Of a stretch of DNA of 64,000 bases, positions 18,821 to 28,284 are shown piece by piece. The position numbers and the translations under genes were made by a program. Location: positions 1 to 64,000 of the forward strand of contig JAJZDI010000017.1 of assembly GCA_021806045.1 (NCBI GenBank), in the 5' to 3' direction. This stretch comes from Actinomycetes bacterium (GTDB lineage Bacteria; Actinomycetota; Acidimicrobiia; Acidimicrobiales; RAAP-2). Numbering within the stretch: position 1 is the stretch's first letter; the number at the start of each line of letters is the position of its first letter. The notes under the pieces are model-generated. The model was not told where the DNA came from. It did not search any database and saw only the letters and a list, made by a program, of their open reading frames with translations.

Positions 18821-18841
18821 GGGGCCCCGCCCCGGGCGGCG

Positions 18842-19774
18842 TCAGCCGTCGACCCGGGCCAGCTCCCCGTCGATGAGCGCGGCCAGCTCCAGGGGGCGGT
18901 CGCCCTGCACGCTGTGCCCGGCGCCGTCCACCACCACCACCCGGGCATCGGGGCGGCGGCGCACCAGCTCGTCCACGTCGGCGTCGTCGACCACCGGGGA
19001 CCGCCCGCCCCGCACCAGCAGCAATGGCGCCGCTGACGAGCCGAGCGCGTCCCACAGCCCGTCGAACGCCAACCGCTCGACGTGGATCCCCGTCGCGCCC
19101 TCGGGCCGGCCCAGCTGGTGGCGCCACGTCCACCGGCCGTCGGCACGGCGCACCGCGTTGTGGAGCACGCCCCGCCGCAGCGACGACACCGACCGGGTGG
19201 GGTTGAAGGCGACGGTGCGTTCCAGGATCTCGTCGAAGGTGGCGAAGCTCTCCGGCCCGGCCAGGAAGGCGGTGATGTCGCCGGTCTTCTCCCCGTCCAC
19301 CCCGGGGGTGATGTCCACCAGTACCAGCCTGCGGACGAGCTCGGGACGATCGCGGGCGAGGGCCAGGGCGGTGATACCGCCCAGCGACATCCCGACCACG
19401 GCACGGGCCGCCGGCGCCAGAGCCTCGACGGCGACGGCGACATCGGCGGCCAGCGAGCCGGGATCGAGCGCGCTGCCTACTGGCCATCCGGAATGGCCGT
19501 GGCCGGGCAGGTCGATGGCGACGAGCGGCCGGGTCAGGGCGAGGGCGACGGTGTCCCAGGTGTGGGCGTTCTGCCCGCCCCCGTGGAGCAGCACCAGCTC
19601 GGGCGGCCCGCTCCCCCACACCAGGGCGCTCACGCTCCGGCCGGGGGTCACCTCGATGTGGTGGCGCGCCACCACCGGCGGACCGTGCCACGCCAGCCCG
19701 GCTTCGGCCGCGTTCTCGTGGAACAGGCCGAATTCGTCGTAGGCATCGGGGTCGACGCCTGCCTCCTCGCGCAT
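18842..19774 (-). CDS. Alpha/beta-fold hydrolase
   Basis: 310 aa. Oxyanion region LVLLHGGGQNAHTWD, nucleophile elbow GMSLGG (Ser about residue 141), acid in the RGGRSPVVDDADVDEL region and catalytic His in DGAGHSVQGDRP. Typical of lipase/esterase or meta-cleavage hydrolases; the substrate is unknown. ATG 19774 chosen because the upstream extension is basic and low-complexity. Divergent from the CoA-transferase and convergent with lon. Confidence 0.85.
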   Translation of the reverse strand: MREEAGVDPDAYDEFGLFHENAAEAGLAWHGPPVVARHHIEVTPGRSVSALVWGSGPPELVLLHGGGQNAHTWDTVALALTRPLVAIDLPGHGHSGWPVGSALDPGSLAADVAVAVEALAPAARAVVGMSLGGITALALARDRPELVRRLVLVDITPGVDGEKTGDITAFLAGPESFATFDEILERTVAFNPTRSVSSLRRGVLHNAVRRADGRWTWRHQLGRPEGATGIHVERLAFDGLWDALGSSAAPLLLVRGGRSPVVDDADVDELVRRRPDARVVVVDGAGHSVQGDRPLELAALIDGELARVDG

Positions 19775-19829
19775 GCCCCATGGTGCCACGGGGCCGCCCC
19801 GACCTGGCACGCCCCTCCTCCGACCAGGC

Positions 19830-21143
19830 ATGATCGTGCGGATGGCACCCCGCACCTGCACCCCGGACGAGGCCGTCGCGCTCCTCTCGGCCGAGGACAC
19901 GCTCGGGTTGGGTCTGGGACCGGGCAACCCCGATGCCTTCCTCACCGCGCTCGGACGTCGGACGGACTGGCGGTCGCTCACGGTGGGCGGCGCCCTGCTC
20001 CTCGGCTACTACGACGTCTTCGCCCGGCCCACCACCCACTACCGGTGCGGCTTCTTCGGTCCGGCCGAGCGGATCCTGCTCGCCGGCGGCGCCGACGTGG
20101 AGCTCGTCCCCGGTGGCTTCCGCCAGTTCGCCCCCATCCTGGCCCGGTTCGCCCCCCGGGTGATGGCCGTCCAGGCGGCGCCCGGCCGTGACGGGGAGGT
20201 CAACCTGTCGCTGCACCTCGGGGCGACACGGCCCGAGCTGCTGGCCGCCGGGCGCGACCCCGACCGCCTCCTGGTGGTGGAGCTCAACCCGAACCTGCCC
20301 CGCACCTCCGGTCTCCCGCCCGAGTACCGCAACACCCTCCCCCTCGAACTGGTGGACGTGGTGGTGGAGGCGGACGGGCCGCCGTACGCACTGGCCGAGT
20401 CGGCTCCCGACGAGGTCGACGTCGCCATCGCCGAGATCGCCGCCTCGTTCGTGACCGAGGGCGCCACCCTCCAGACGGGTATCGGCGCGGTGCCCAGCAT
20501 GGTGGCCACCCGGCTGGCCGAACGTCCCGGTGGCCACTACGGCGTCCACAGCGAGATGTTCACCGACGGCCTCATGCACCTCCACCAGGCGGGCAAGGTC
20601 GACAATGCGTCGAAGGGCGTGTTCGACGGGCACTCCGTCACCACGTTCGCGCTGGGCTCGCCCGAGCTCTACGCGTGGCTTGACGGGAACGAGGACGTCG
20701 CCTTCCTACCCGTCGACGTGGTGAACGACCCCACGGTCATCGGGCGCAACCGGTCGCTCGTCTCCATCAACGGCGCCCTCTCCGTCGACCTCTACGGCCA
20801 GGTGGTCGCCGACCACATCGACGGCCGCCAGGTGTCCGGTGTGGGCGGTCACGAGGACTTCGTGGCCGGCACCGAGCTCCGCCTGGACGACCACTCCCTC
20901 ATCTGCCTGCGCTCCACCGTGACCGTCGGCGGCGAGCTGCGGTCCCGCATCGTCCCGTTGCTGCCCCAGGGCTCGATCGTCTCCACCCCCCGTCACCACC
21001 TGGGCGTCGTCGTGACCGAGTACGGGGCCGCCGACGTCGTCGGCATGACGGTGCGGGAGCGGGCCCGGGCCCTGGCCGAGATCGCCCACCCGGACTTCCG
21101 CGCCGAGCTCCGGGCGGCGGCCGAGACCCTGGGGCGCCGGTGA
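19830..21143 (+). CDS. Acetyl-CoA hydrolase/transferase family (4-hydroxybutyrate CoA-transferase-like)
   Basis: 437 aa in the usual two-domain layout. Recognisable segments are TLQTGIGAVPSMVATRL, HYGVHSEMFTDGLMHLHQAGKVDNASKG with the probable catalytic Glu in HSEMF, and the C-terminal GSIVSTPRHHLGVVVTEYGAADV. Members move CoA between short-chain acids; the exact acid is unknown. Start 19830 or 19842 (MAPRTCTPDEA); neither has a clear ribosome binding site. It precedes two other genes on the same strand. Confidence 0.85.
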   Translation: MIVRMAPRTCTPDEAVALLSAEDTLGLGLGPGNPDAFLTALGRRTDWRSLTVGGALLLGYYDVFARPTTHYRCGFFGPAERILLAGGADVELVPGGFRQFAPILARFAPRVMAVQAAPGRDGEVNLSLHLGATRPELLAAGRDPDRLLVVELNPNLPRTSGLPPEYRNTLPLELVDVVVEADGPPYALAESAPDEVDVAIAEIAASFVTEGATLQTGIGAVPSMVATRLAERPGGHYGVHSEMFTDGLMHLHQAGKVDNASKGVFDGHSVTTFALGSPELYAWLDGNEDVAFLPVDVVNDPTVIGRNRSLVSINGALSVDLYGQVVADHIDGRQVSGVGGHEDFVAGTELRLDDHSLICLRSTVTVGGELRSRIVPLLPQGSIVSTPRHHLGVVVTEYGAADVVGMTVRERARALAEIAHPDFRAELRAAAETLGRR

Positions 21144-21156
21144 ACGCGCCCGGCGC

Positions 21157-22056
21157 GTGAGCACGAACGGCGAGCGGGGCGCCGGTCTCGTCGTCGCCAC
21201 CTACAACATCCATGCCGGCGTGGACGGGTGGGGGCGCCCGTTCGACGTCGCCGACCGCTGCCGCCAGCTCGATGCCGACATCCTCGTCCTCCAGGAGTGC
21301 TGGGCGCCCGACGACGAGGAGGGGATCGCCGAGCAGGTGGCCGCCGCCCTCGGCTACGCGGTCGCCGCCACCGCCGCCCTGGCACGCGGGCGGCTGGCCG
21401 AGCCCGACCCGGCACCGGGGGCCGGCTGGGGGCCCGTCCGCTGGGGCCGTGACCGCGGCCGGCTGGCCGAGGCCATCCGCCTGGACGACGCCGGGCGGCG
21501 GTCCGCCCGCCGGGTGACGCGCCCCGCCGTCCGCGGCCGGTGGCAGCTGGCCGTCCTGTCCCGGCTCCCGGTGACACGATCCCGGATCCATCCCCTGCCG
21601 AGGGCGGCCAACGACCCGGCCGCCCGGGCCGTGGTCACGGTGGACGTGACCGTGGGCGGCACGGCGGTGACCGTCTCAGGGGTCCACCTGGCCCACCTGC
21701 GCCAGCGCTCCCTCCGCCAGCTCCGGGATCTCCGGCGGCACCTGGCACCCCACCGGGGCGGCGCCGCCGTACTGTGCGGTGACATGAACCTGTGGGGTCC
21801 GGCCGTGGAGGCGGCCCTCCCCGGGTGGCGCCGGGCGGTGGTCGGGCCGACGTGGCCCGCCTGGCGTCCCCGCCACCAGATCGACCACGTGCTGGTGGCC
21901 GGCGACGTGGCGCCTGCCGGAGGCGGGCCGGTCCCGGTGGCCGGGTCCGACCACCTGCCGCTGCGGGCCGAGCTCCTGGTGGGCCGGGCGGGCGGCGGGC
22001 CACCGGGGAGCACGGACGGCCGATCGGAGCCCGATCGGGACAGGGGGGAGCGATGA
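21157..22056 (+). CDS. Endonuclease/exonuclease/phosphatase (EEP) family hydrolase
   Basis: 299 aa. Motifs of the Mg-dependent EEP fold are in order: ATYNIHAG, ILVLQECW, SGVHLAHL, CGDMN and SDHLPLRAE at the C-terminus. No signal peptide. Substrates in this fold range from DNA to phosphoinositides; no prediction is made. GTG start 13 bp after the CoA-transferase stop. A low-complexity acidic/basic tail ends the protein and the stop overlaps the next start (ATGA). Confidence 0.82.
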   Translation: MSTNGERGAGLVVATYNIHAGVDGWGRPFDVADRCRQLDADILVLQECWAPDDEEGIAEQVAAALGYAVAATAALARGRLAEPDPAPGAGWGPVRWGRDRGRLAEAIRLDDAGRRSARRVTRPAVRGRWQLAVLSRLPVTRSRIHPLPRAANDPAARAVVTVDVTVGGTAVTVSGVHLAHLRQRSLRQLRDLRRHLAPHRGGAAVLCGDMNLWGPAVEAALPGWRRAVVGPTWPAWRPRHQIDHVLVAGDVAPAGGGPVPVAGSDHLPLRAELLVGRAGGGPPGSTDGRSEPDRDRGER

Positions 22057-22844
22057 CCGGCGCACTCGATGGCTTCGTCGCCGAGGAACGGACCTACGAC
22101 GGTGCCACCCGGACGGTGTGGCGCACAGGGGACGGACCGGCGGTGATCGTGATGAGCGAGGTCCCCGGCATCACCCCCCGGGTGGCCGACTTCGGCCGTG
22201 CCGTCGCCGGCGCCGGCTGCACGGCGGTCATGCCCCACCTCTTCGGCACCGACGGCCGGGAGCCGTCAGGGACGGCCATCGCCGGCACGCTGGCCGAGAC
22301 GTGCATCTCGCGCGAGTTCACCCTGCTGGCCAGGGAGCGCTCGAGCCCGGTGACCCGGTGGCTCACCCTGCTGGCCCGCTACGAGCACGAGCGGTGCGGC
22401 GGCCCGGGCGTGGGGGCGGTGGGCATGTGCATGACCGGGGGCTTCGCCCTTGCCATGATGATCGACGACGCGGTGGTGGCGCCCGTCCTCAGCCAGCCGT
22501 CCCTGCCGCTGCCCCTCGGGGCGTCGCGGCGGCGCGACCTCGGGATCAGCCGCGGCGATCTCGAGCGGGTCCGTGAGCGGGTGGCCGGCGGCACGTGCGT
22601 GCTCGGCCTCCGCTTCACCGGCGACCGGGCCAGCCCGGCCGAGCGGTTCGACCGGCTCCGGGCCGAGCTGGGCGACGGGTTCATCGCCGTGGAGCTCGAC
22701 TCCTCCCCCGGCAACCCCTACGGCCACCGGCGCGGCGCGCACTCGGTGCTGACCGAGGACCTCGACGACCGGCCGGGGACCCCGACCCGCCAGGCCCTCG
22801 ACACCGTCCTCGACTTCCTACGGGAGCGGCTGGGGGTGGGATGA
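22053..22844 (+). CDS. Dienelactone hydrolase family protein
   Basis: 263 aa. Begins with a strand-loop VIVMSEVPGITPRVADFGR and has GMCMTGGFALAM, the GxCxGG nucleophile elbow with cysteine instead of serine as in dienelactone hydrolases. A C-terminal histidine in NPYGHRRGAHSVL could complete the triad. ATG 22053 overlaps the upstream stop. It probably acts on a lactone or ester, perhaps downstream of aromatic breakdown, but the neighbours do not fix the pathway. Confidence 0.85.
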   Translation: MTGALDGFVAEERTYDGATRTVWRTGDGPAVIVMSEVPGITPRVADFGRAVAGAGCTAVMPHLFGTDGREPSGTAIAGTLAETCISREFTLLARERSSPVTRWLTLLARYEHERCGGPGVGAVGMCMTGGFALAMMIDDAVVAPVLSQPSLPLPLGASRRRDLGISRGDLERVRERVAGGTCVLGLRFTGDRASPAERFDRLRAELGDGFIAVELDSSPGNPYGHRRGAHSVLTEDLDDRPGTPTRQALDTVLDFLRERLGVG

Positions 22845-22880
22845 CCGGCGGGGCGCGCCGGGCACCCGGGCGCCGGTCCC

Positions 22881-23537
22881 TCAGCTGTGCGGCGAGAACG
22901 ACGAGAGGAACTGAGTGGCGGTCGTCGCGTCGGTCGTCGTCGCGTCGACGACGTACATGACGTTCCCCTTCACCAGGGCCAGCGCCGCCGCCGTGAACGC
23001 GGAGGCCGAGCCCGGCGTCCCCACCTGCGACAGCGCCTCGATGCCCGTCGATCCTCCCACCGTCACCTGCTTCGGGTTGTGCAGCTGGGAGGTCGACGCC
23101 TTGAAGCAGGCCGAGGCGGAGGCGGCATCGGGGAACAACGCCACCAGCACCGCGTAGGTCGGGATGGAGGGCTGTGCGCCGGACGACAGCACGTTCGGGG
23201 TCTTGCTCACCGCGTAGGTGTGGACCGACGTCGTGTGGGGGCACTGGGACGACGGCGAGGACGGCAGCGTCCCCGGCACCGGTCCGGACGGGAAGGCCAC
23301 GGTGAAGTGCCCCCCGGGCGGGCCGAGGACGGCGTTGGCGGGCAGCGTGGTCGGTGGCCCGGTGGTGGTGGTGGTGCCGGGCACCGTGGACGGGGGTCGG
23401 GGGGACGTGGTGGAGCTGCTCGAGGTGTTCGACGCACAGGCGGCGAGGAGGACAACGGTGCCCGCCAGGGCGGCGGCCACCGCCGGGCGGACACGTCGGG
23501 CGCGGGTGGGCGTGCTCGGTTGGTCGAGGGGGGACAC
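22881..23537 (-). CDS. Putative lipoprotein of unknown function
   Basis: 218 aa. Signal peptide with lipobox LLAAC (cysteine about residue 34), a Ser/Thr/Pro tether of about 35 residues and a compact domain beginning GGHFTVAFPSGPVPG, with two cysteines (CPHTT, CFKAST) that could pair. The domain order (FTVAFP, YAVLVALFPD, VMYVVDATT) resembles small surface lipoproteins of actinobacteria, but I do not recognise a named family. Confidence 0.75.
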   Translation of the reverse strand: MSPLDQPSTPTRARRVRPAVAAALAGTVVLLAACASNTSSSSTTSPRPPSTVPGTTTTTGPPTTLPANAVLGPPGGHFTVAFPSGPVPGTLPSSPSSQCPHTTSVHTYAVSKTPNVLSSGAQPSIPTYAVLVALFPDAASASACFKASTSQLHNPKQVTVGGSTGIEALSQVGTPGSASAFTAAALALVKGNVMYVVDATTTDATTATQFLSSFSPHS

Positions 23538-23594
23538 GGACGGCTCCTTCGCCTGGGCGGGGCGGTCGCGGCCGACCCGAGGTGACGGACCAGG

Positions 23595-24611
23595 CTACCG
23601 GGCCTCGGGGAGCAGCACGGCACGTGCCCGGATGGCGCCCGCCTTCAGCCGACCGAGGACGTCGCCGGCCTCCTCCAACGGGAACCGGTCCACGTGGGCC
23701 CGCACCCTGCCCGCGGCGGCCAGCTCCAACACCTCGCGCATCTGCTGGCGGGCACCGATCACCGATCCCACCAGGCGCTTCTCGTCGGCGAAGGCGAAGT
23801 GCCCCACCGACCCGTGCACCCCGAGGACCACGGTGCCTCCGGGGCGGACCGCCTCCAGGGCCTGGGCGATCATCCGGTCCGACGGGGCGAACACGATGGC
23901 CGCGTCCACGCCGCCGGTGGCGGTGAGGGCGGCCACCGGGTCGGCACCGGCATCGACCGGGTGCGCACCCAGCTCCTCGGCCAGGGCCAGGTGGTGCGCG
24001 GATCGGGCCACGCCGAACACCTCGGCGCCGGTCAACGCGGCGAACTGGAGGACCATGTGGCCCACGCCGCCCACCCCGAACAGGGCCACCGACGAGCCGG
24101 GGGCGAGACCGGCCTTGCCCACCGCGTTGTAGGCGGTGATCCCCGGACAGAAGAGGGGGGCGGCCTCCGCGTCGTCCAGGCCGTCCGGCACCGGGTGGGC
24201 GTGGGCGGCCGTCGCCAGCATGCGCTCGGCGTAGCCACCGTGGACGGTCTCGCCGGTGATCTGCTTGGAACAGCAGAGCTGGTCGCGTCCGGTCAGGCAG
24301 AAGGAGCAGTGGCCGCACGTCGACCACAGGGGCTGGACGCCGACCCGGTCGCCCACGGCCAGCCAGTCCACGCCGTCGCCCACCTCGACGATGCGACCGA
24401 CCACCTCGTGACCGGGGATGATGGGGGTGAAGGCGGGCACCCCGTAGGGGAGCCAGTCCCCCTCCACCATGTGGAGGTTGGAGCGGCACACGCCACACGC
24501 GGTGACCTCGACCACGATCTGCCCGGGGCCGGGGTGGGGATCGGGCAGTTCGGTGACCCGGACGGGACCGCCCTCGATCGGTCCCGGCGTCTCCAGCACG
24601 ACAGCGCGCAC
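23595..24611 (-). CDS. Zinc-dependent alcohol dehydrogenase (MDR family)
   Basis: 338 aa. Catalytic zinc ligands in ACGVCRSNLH and GHEVVG; structural zinc cysteines in STCGHCSFCLTGRDQLC; NAD(P)-binding GVGGVGHMVLQFA in the Rossmann domain. Closest in layout to AdhA-type single-chain dehydrogenases that oxidise primary alcohols. Upstream spacing and direction leave it as a separate unit from dnaB. Confidence 0.9.
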   Translation of the reverse strand: MRAVVLETPGPIEGGPVRVTELPDPHPGPGQIVVEVTACGVCRSNLHMVEGDWLPYGVPAFTPIIPGHEVVGRIVEVGDGVDWLAVGDRVGVQPLWSTCGHCSFCLTGRDQLCCSKQITGETVHGGYAERMLATAAHAHPVPDGLDDAEAAPLFCPGITAYNAVGKAGLAPGSSVALFGVGGVGHMVLQFAALTGAEVFGVARSAHHLALAEELGAHPVDAGADPVAALTATGGVDAAIVFAPSDRMIAQALEAVRPGGTVVLGVHGSVGHFAFADEKRLVGSVIGARQQMREVLELAAAGRVRAHVDRFPLEEAGDVLGRLKAGAIRARAVLLPEAR

Positions 24612-24705
24612 ACGACCTCCTCTCGCCGGCGGGCAGCGCCTGCTGCCACGTGCCGACGGTAGCGGGCCGGGCGGGTGGGGCGGATCGGAGCGGGTCGGAG
24701 GATCC

Positions 24706-26079
24706 TCACACCTTCGCCATGTTGGCGAACCTGGTGTGGTGGTTGAGGAAGGCGAGCCGCACCATGCCGGTCGGGCCGTTGCGGTGCTTGGCCACGATGA
24801 TCTCGGCTGCGCCGGCGTCGCCCGATTCGGCGTTGTAGACCTCGTCGCGGTAGATGAACATGACGACGTCGGCGTCCTGCTCGATGGAGCCCGACTCCCG
24901 CAGGTCGGCGAGGATCGGGCGCTTGTCCTGGCGGGCCTCGAGGCCGCGGGACAGCTGGGAGAGCGCGACGACGGGCACCTCGAGCTCGCGGGCCAGGATC
25001 TTCAGGCCGCGACTGATCTCGGACACCTCGACCTGGCGGTTCTCCGCGCCGTGGCGGCCGGTCATCAGCTGGAGGTAGTCGACCACCACCAGCCCCAGCC
25101 CCTCCCTGCTCTTGAGGCGCCGGGCGCGGGCCCGGATGTCCATCACGGTGAGGTTGGGGTTGTCGTCGATGAAGATGGGCGCCTCGCTCATGCGGCTGAT
25201 GGCGTTCGAGATCTTCGGCCAGTCGGTCTCCAGGAGCTTCCCGGTCCGCATGCGACTGGCGTCCACCTGGGCCTCGGCGCTCAGCATGCGCTGGCTCAGC
25301 TCCATGTGGTTCATCTCCAGGGAGAACAGCAGCACCGGCTTGCGGAGGTGGATGCCGGCGTGGGCGACCATGCCGAGGGCGAAGCTGGTCTTCCCCATGG
25401 CCGGCCGGGCGCCCACGACCAACAGGTTGGAGGGCTGCAGGCCAGCCAGCAACCGGTCCAGGTCGTGGTAGCCGGTGGCCAGGCCCGTGATGTCGTCGTT
25501 CTGCTCGTAGAGGACCTCGAGGTGGTCGAGGGTGAGGCCGAGCACGTCCTTCAGCAGCGCCACGGAGTCGACGACCCGGCGCTGGGCGACGTCGAAGACC
25601 ATGCTCTCCGCCCGGTCGAGCACGTCGGCCACGTCCTCGGGGACGCTGTAGCCGAGGTCGGCGATCTCGCCGGCCACGCCGATGAGCCGCCGCAGCAGGG
25701 CGTGCTCCTCGACGATCCGGGCGTAATACTCGGCGTTCCCGATGGACGGGGTGTTGGCCTGGAGGGCGATGAAGACGGACTGGTCGCCGATCGACTCGAG
25801 CAGGCCGCGGCGGCGGAGCTCCTCGGTGACGGTCACCGCGTCAGCCGGCTCGCCCTGGGCGAAGAGCGAGGTGATGGCGGTGAAGATGTGGGCGTGGGAC
25901 TGCTTGTAGAAGTCGTCGGCCCGGCACACCTCCATCGCCGTGGCGATGGCGTCGCGGGACAGGAGCATGGCGCCGAGCAGCGACTCCTCCGCCTCGAGGT
26001 TGTGGGGTGGGACCCGCCCCGCGGAGGCCGGGGAGGCGTGCAGGCGCCGGGGCGCGTCGTCGTCGAATGCCTGGACCAT
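24706..26079 (-). CDS. dnaB: Replicative DNA helicase DnaB
   Basis: 457 aa, no intein. N-terminal domain starts PHNLEAEESLLGAMLLS; RecA-like motor with Walker A GARPAMGKTSFA (about residues 219-230), Walker B LVVVDYLQLM, arginine-finger region and DLRESGSIEQDADVV. It unwinds the fork as a hexamer. A short AT-richer segment upstream (ATAGATAG at 26113-26120) offers a possible -10. A DciA-type loader gene lies near oriC in the same window. Confidence 0.97.
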   Translation of the reverse strand: MVQAFDDDAPRRLHASPASAGRVPPHNLEAEESLLGAMLLSRDAIATAMEVCRADDFYKQSHAHIFTAITSLFAQGEPADAVTVTEELRRRGLLESIGDQSVFIALQANTPSIGNAEYYARIVEEHALLRRLIGVAGEIADLGYSVPEDVADVLDRAESMVFDVAQRRVVDSVALLKDVLGLTLDHLEVLYEQNDDITGLATGYHDLDRLLAGLQPSNLLVVGARPAMGKTSFALGMVAHAGIHLRKPVLLFSLEMNHMELSQRMLSAEAQVDASRMRTGKLLETDWPKISNAISRMSEAPIFIDDNPNLTVMDIRARARRLKSREGLGLVVVDYLQLMTGRHGAENRQVEVSEISRGLKILARELEVPVVALSQLSRGLEARQDKRPILADLRESGSIEQDADVVMFIYRDEVYNAESGDAGAAEIIVAKHRNGPTGMVRLAFLNHHTRFANMAKV

Positions 26080-26370
26080 GATCTCCTAACCCTCACCCAT
26101 GGGAGATGGGGATAGATAGGGCAGGAACCTGTGGTTTTCCCTGCGGAAATCCCTGGTCACACCTGTGGAAACCCGGGGGATGCAACGAGCGCGCCTGTGG
26201 GTTGGAGGGGCCACCCCACCAGTGTGCCCACCGGGTGTGACGCCGGGTGCGATGGTGCCGCGGTCAGTGACGGCGGCGGGCTGGCGCCACCCGGGCCGGG
26301 CGCCCGGTGGGCGCTGCCGGCCCAGCACGGAGCCCGGTACGGTCACCGGACCGCGGCGCTGACCCCGGGG

Positions 26371-26820
26371 TCAGTCGGCGGCGACGACGGCCAGCGAGAT
26401 CTCGAAGATGACGTCGGGGTGGAGCTCGACCCGCACGGCGTGGTCACCGACCGTCTTGATCGGCTCGTCGAGCTGCAGACGGTGGCGGTCGATCACCGCA
26501 CCGGTGGCCGCCTCCACCTCCCGCACGATGTCGGCGGCCGACACCGAGCCGAAGAGCTTGCCCGCCGCGCTGGCACGGGCGGCGATGGTGATGGTCGTAC
26601 CCACCAGGGCACGGGCCACCGTCTCGGCCGACTCCCGGTCGCGGGCGTCGCGCAGGTCCCGAGAGCGACGCATGGCAGAGGCCTGAGCCTCGATCCCGGG
26701 GCTGGCGGCGAGGGCCTTGCCCGCCGGGAACAGGTGGTTGCGGGCGAAGCCGCCGGCGACATCGACGATGTCGCCGCGCTTGCCCACGCCGTCGATGTCC
26801 GAGCGCAGGAGGACCTTCAT
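26371..26820 (-). CDS. rplI: 50S ribosomal protein L9
   Basis: 149 aa. N-terminal KVLLRSDIDGVGKRGDIVDVAGGFARNHLFPAGKA is the family signature, followed by the connecting helix and C-domain (LFGSVSAADIV). Binds 23S rRNA at the L1 base. One base separates it from rpsR, at the end of the rpsF-ssb-rpsR-rplI operon. Confidence 0.97.
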   Translation of the reverse strand: MKVLLRSDIDGVGKRGDIVDVAGGFARNHLFPAGKALAASPGIEAQASAMRRSRDLRDARDRESAETVARALVGTTITIAARASAAGKLFGSVSAADIVREVEAATGAVIDRHRLQLDEPIKTVGDHAVRVELHPDVIFEISLAVVAAD

Positions 26821-26821
26821 C

Positions 26822-27325
26822 TCACGCCTCCCCGTCGCTCACGACCGCTGCGGTCTCGACGGCTGCGGTCTCAACGGCTGCGGCGCCACCGCCGGCCGCG
26901 TCACCACCGGCACCCGACGCAGCGGCCGGCCGGGCGCCGTCACGATCGCCCGCGGGCGGTCCCTGGCGGTCCTCGCCCTCCGACCGGCGCCGGCCACCCT
27001 GGCCGAACCCGCCCTCACGGCCGCCCCGGCCCCGACCGCCGGGGCGCTCGGTGGTGGTCCGCTGCGTGTAGGGGAGCAGCATCAATTCACGGGCCGTCTT
27101 GATGGCGAGGGCCACGTCCCGCTGGTGCTGGGCGCAGTTGCCCGAGACACGGCGGGCCCGGATCTTGCCCCGGTCGCTCATGTACTTCCGGAGCATGTTG
27201 ACGTCCTTGTAGTCGACCCACTCGACGTGGTCCTTGCACAGCGCGCACGCCTTCTTCTTGATGCGCCGGCCGGCGTCCTTCGGTGCCCGGCGGCTGGTCG
27301 TGCCGCGGTCGTTGCTTCGTGCCAT
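26822..27325 (-). CDS. rpsR: 30S ribosomal protein S18 with a long disordered C-terminal tail
   Basis: 167 aa, about twice the usual 75-90. The core (about residues 1-88) is standard: [59 protein letters not shown], with cysteines of the zinc-binding form. After TQRTTTERP comes an Arg/Gly-rich stretch and then an Ala/Gly/Glu tail with AVETA repeated. The frame is uninterrupted and ends just before rplI, so the tail is a true extension. ATG 27325 overlaps the ssb stop (TGATG). Confidence 0.93.
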   Translation of the reverse strand: MARSNDRGTTSRRAPKDAGRRIKKKACALCKDHVEWVDYKDVNMLRKYMSDRGKIRARRVSGNCAQHQRDVALAIKTARELMLLPYTQRTTTERPGGRGRGGREGGFGQGGRRRSEGEDRQGPPAGDRDGARPAAASGAGGDAAGGGAAAVETAAVETAAVVSDGEA

Positions 27326-27777
27326 CAGAAGGGCTCCTCGCTGTATCCGTACCCGCCGCCGCCGGACGGACCGGCCGGCGGGGCGCCGCGGCCGCCACCC
27401 TCGGCGGGCCCGCGGCGCTCGTTCTTCGTCACCTGCGCGGTGGCCCAGCGGATGCTGGGGCCGATCTCGTCGGCGACCACCTCGATCTTCGAGCGCTTGT
27501 CGCCCTCGGGCGTCTCCCAGCTGCGCTGCTCCAGGCGGCCGGTGACGATGACCCGAGCTCCCCGGGACAGGCTCTCGGCCGCGTTCTCGGCCATCTCCCG
27601 CCAGCACACGACGTCGAAGAAGGACGTCGCCTCCTCCCACTCCTGGGTCTGGCGGTTCTGCCACCGGCGGTTGACGGCCAGCCCGAACGTGGTGGTGGCC
27701 TGGCCGGTGTTGGTGAAGCGGAGCTCCGGGTCGCGTGTGACGTTGCCGACCAGGGTCACGGTGTTGCCGTTGGACAT
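27325..27777 (-). CDS. ssb: Single-stranded DNA-binding protein
   Basis: 150 aa. OB-fold from [18 protein letters not shown] to [13 protein letters not shown], Gly/Pro-rich linker, and an acidic tip (YSEEPF) that in this family recruits repair and replication partners. Lies between rpsF (5 bp upstream) and rpsR (overlapping). Confidence 0.96.
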   Translation of the reverse strand: MSNGNTVTLVGNVTRDPELRFTNTGQATTTFGLAVNRRWQNRQTQEWEEATSFFDVVCWREMAENAAESLSRGARVIVTGRLEQRSWETPEGDKRSKIEVVADEIGPSIRWATAQVTKNERRGPAEGGGRGAPPAGPSGGGGYGYSEEPF

Positions 27778-27782
27778 GGCGC

Positions 27783-28121
27783 TCAGCCCTCCTCGGCGAC
27801 GGCCGGCGCCGCCACGGCCCGCCTACCGGCGACCTTGTCGGGAATCCGCATGACCTTGTGGCGGATCACCTCGTCGGCCAGGACGAACACCCGCTCCATG
27901 TCGGCCACCGCCTCCGGCTCGGCCGTCAGCTCGATCACGACGTAGTAGCCCTCGCGCTTCTTCCCCACCTCGTAGGCGAAGGGGCGGCGCCCCCACCGCA
28001 CCACCTGGCCGGGCACCCCGCCCTTGGCCCGCAGTGCGTCGAGTCCGCGCTCGAGGGCGGCGTTCACCGCGGTGTCGTCCGACGCGGTGTCGAAGATGAC
28101 CATCGTCTCGTATGGCCGCAC
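27783..28121 (-). CDS. rpsF: 30S ribosomal protein S6
   Basis: 112 aa. [32 protein letters not shown] and [13 protein letters not shown] are diagnostic. GTG start with the strong ribosome binding site AGGAGGTGA 8-9 nt upstream. First gene of the ribosomal/ssb operon; S6 pairs with S18 in the 30S platform. Confidence 0.96.
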   Translation of the reverse strand: MRPYETMVIFDTASDDTAVNAALERGLDALRAKGGVPGQVVRWGRRPFAYEVGKKREGYYVVIELTAEPEAVADMERVFVLADEVIRHKVMRIPDKVAGRRAVAAPAVAEEG

Positions 28122-28284
28122 GTGCGGCTCACCTCCTCTGGATCGGGCGCCGGTGGCGTCCGAGCCCCGGTGCGGGGCAGGTTTTCGAGTGGCACACCTG
28201 GGCCGGGGCCCGGTGCGACCGGGACACTTTAGCCGCGACCGGCCGGGCCGGGGGCGCCGGCCGGTGGCGCCGGCACCCGCCGGG

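Noticed and set aside
18813-18841. Hairpin between lon and the alpha/beta hydrolase as a bidirectional terminator
   Set aside because: The arms are short GGC/GCC runs that are common throughout the window, with no T-tract.
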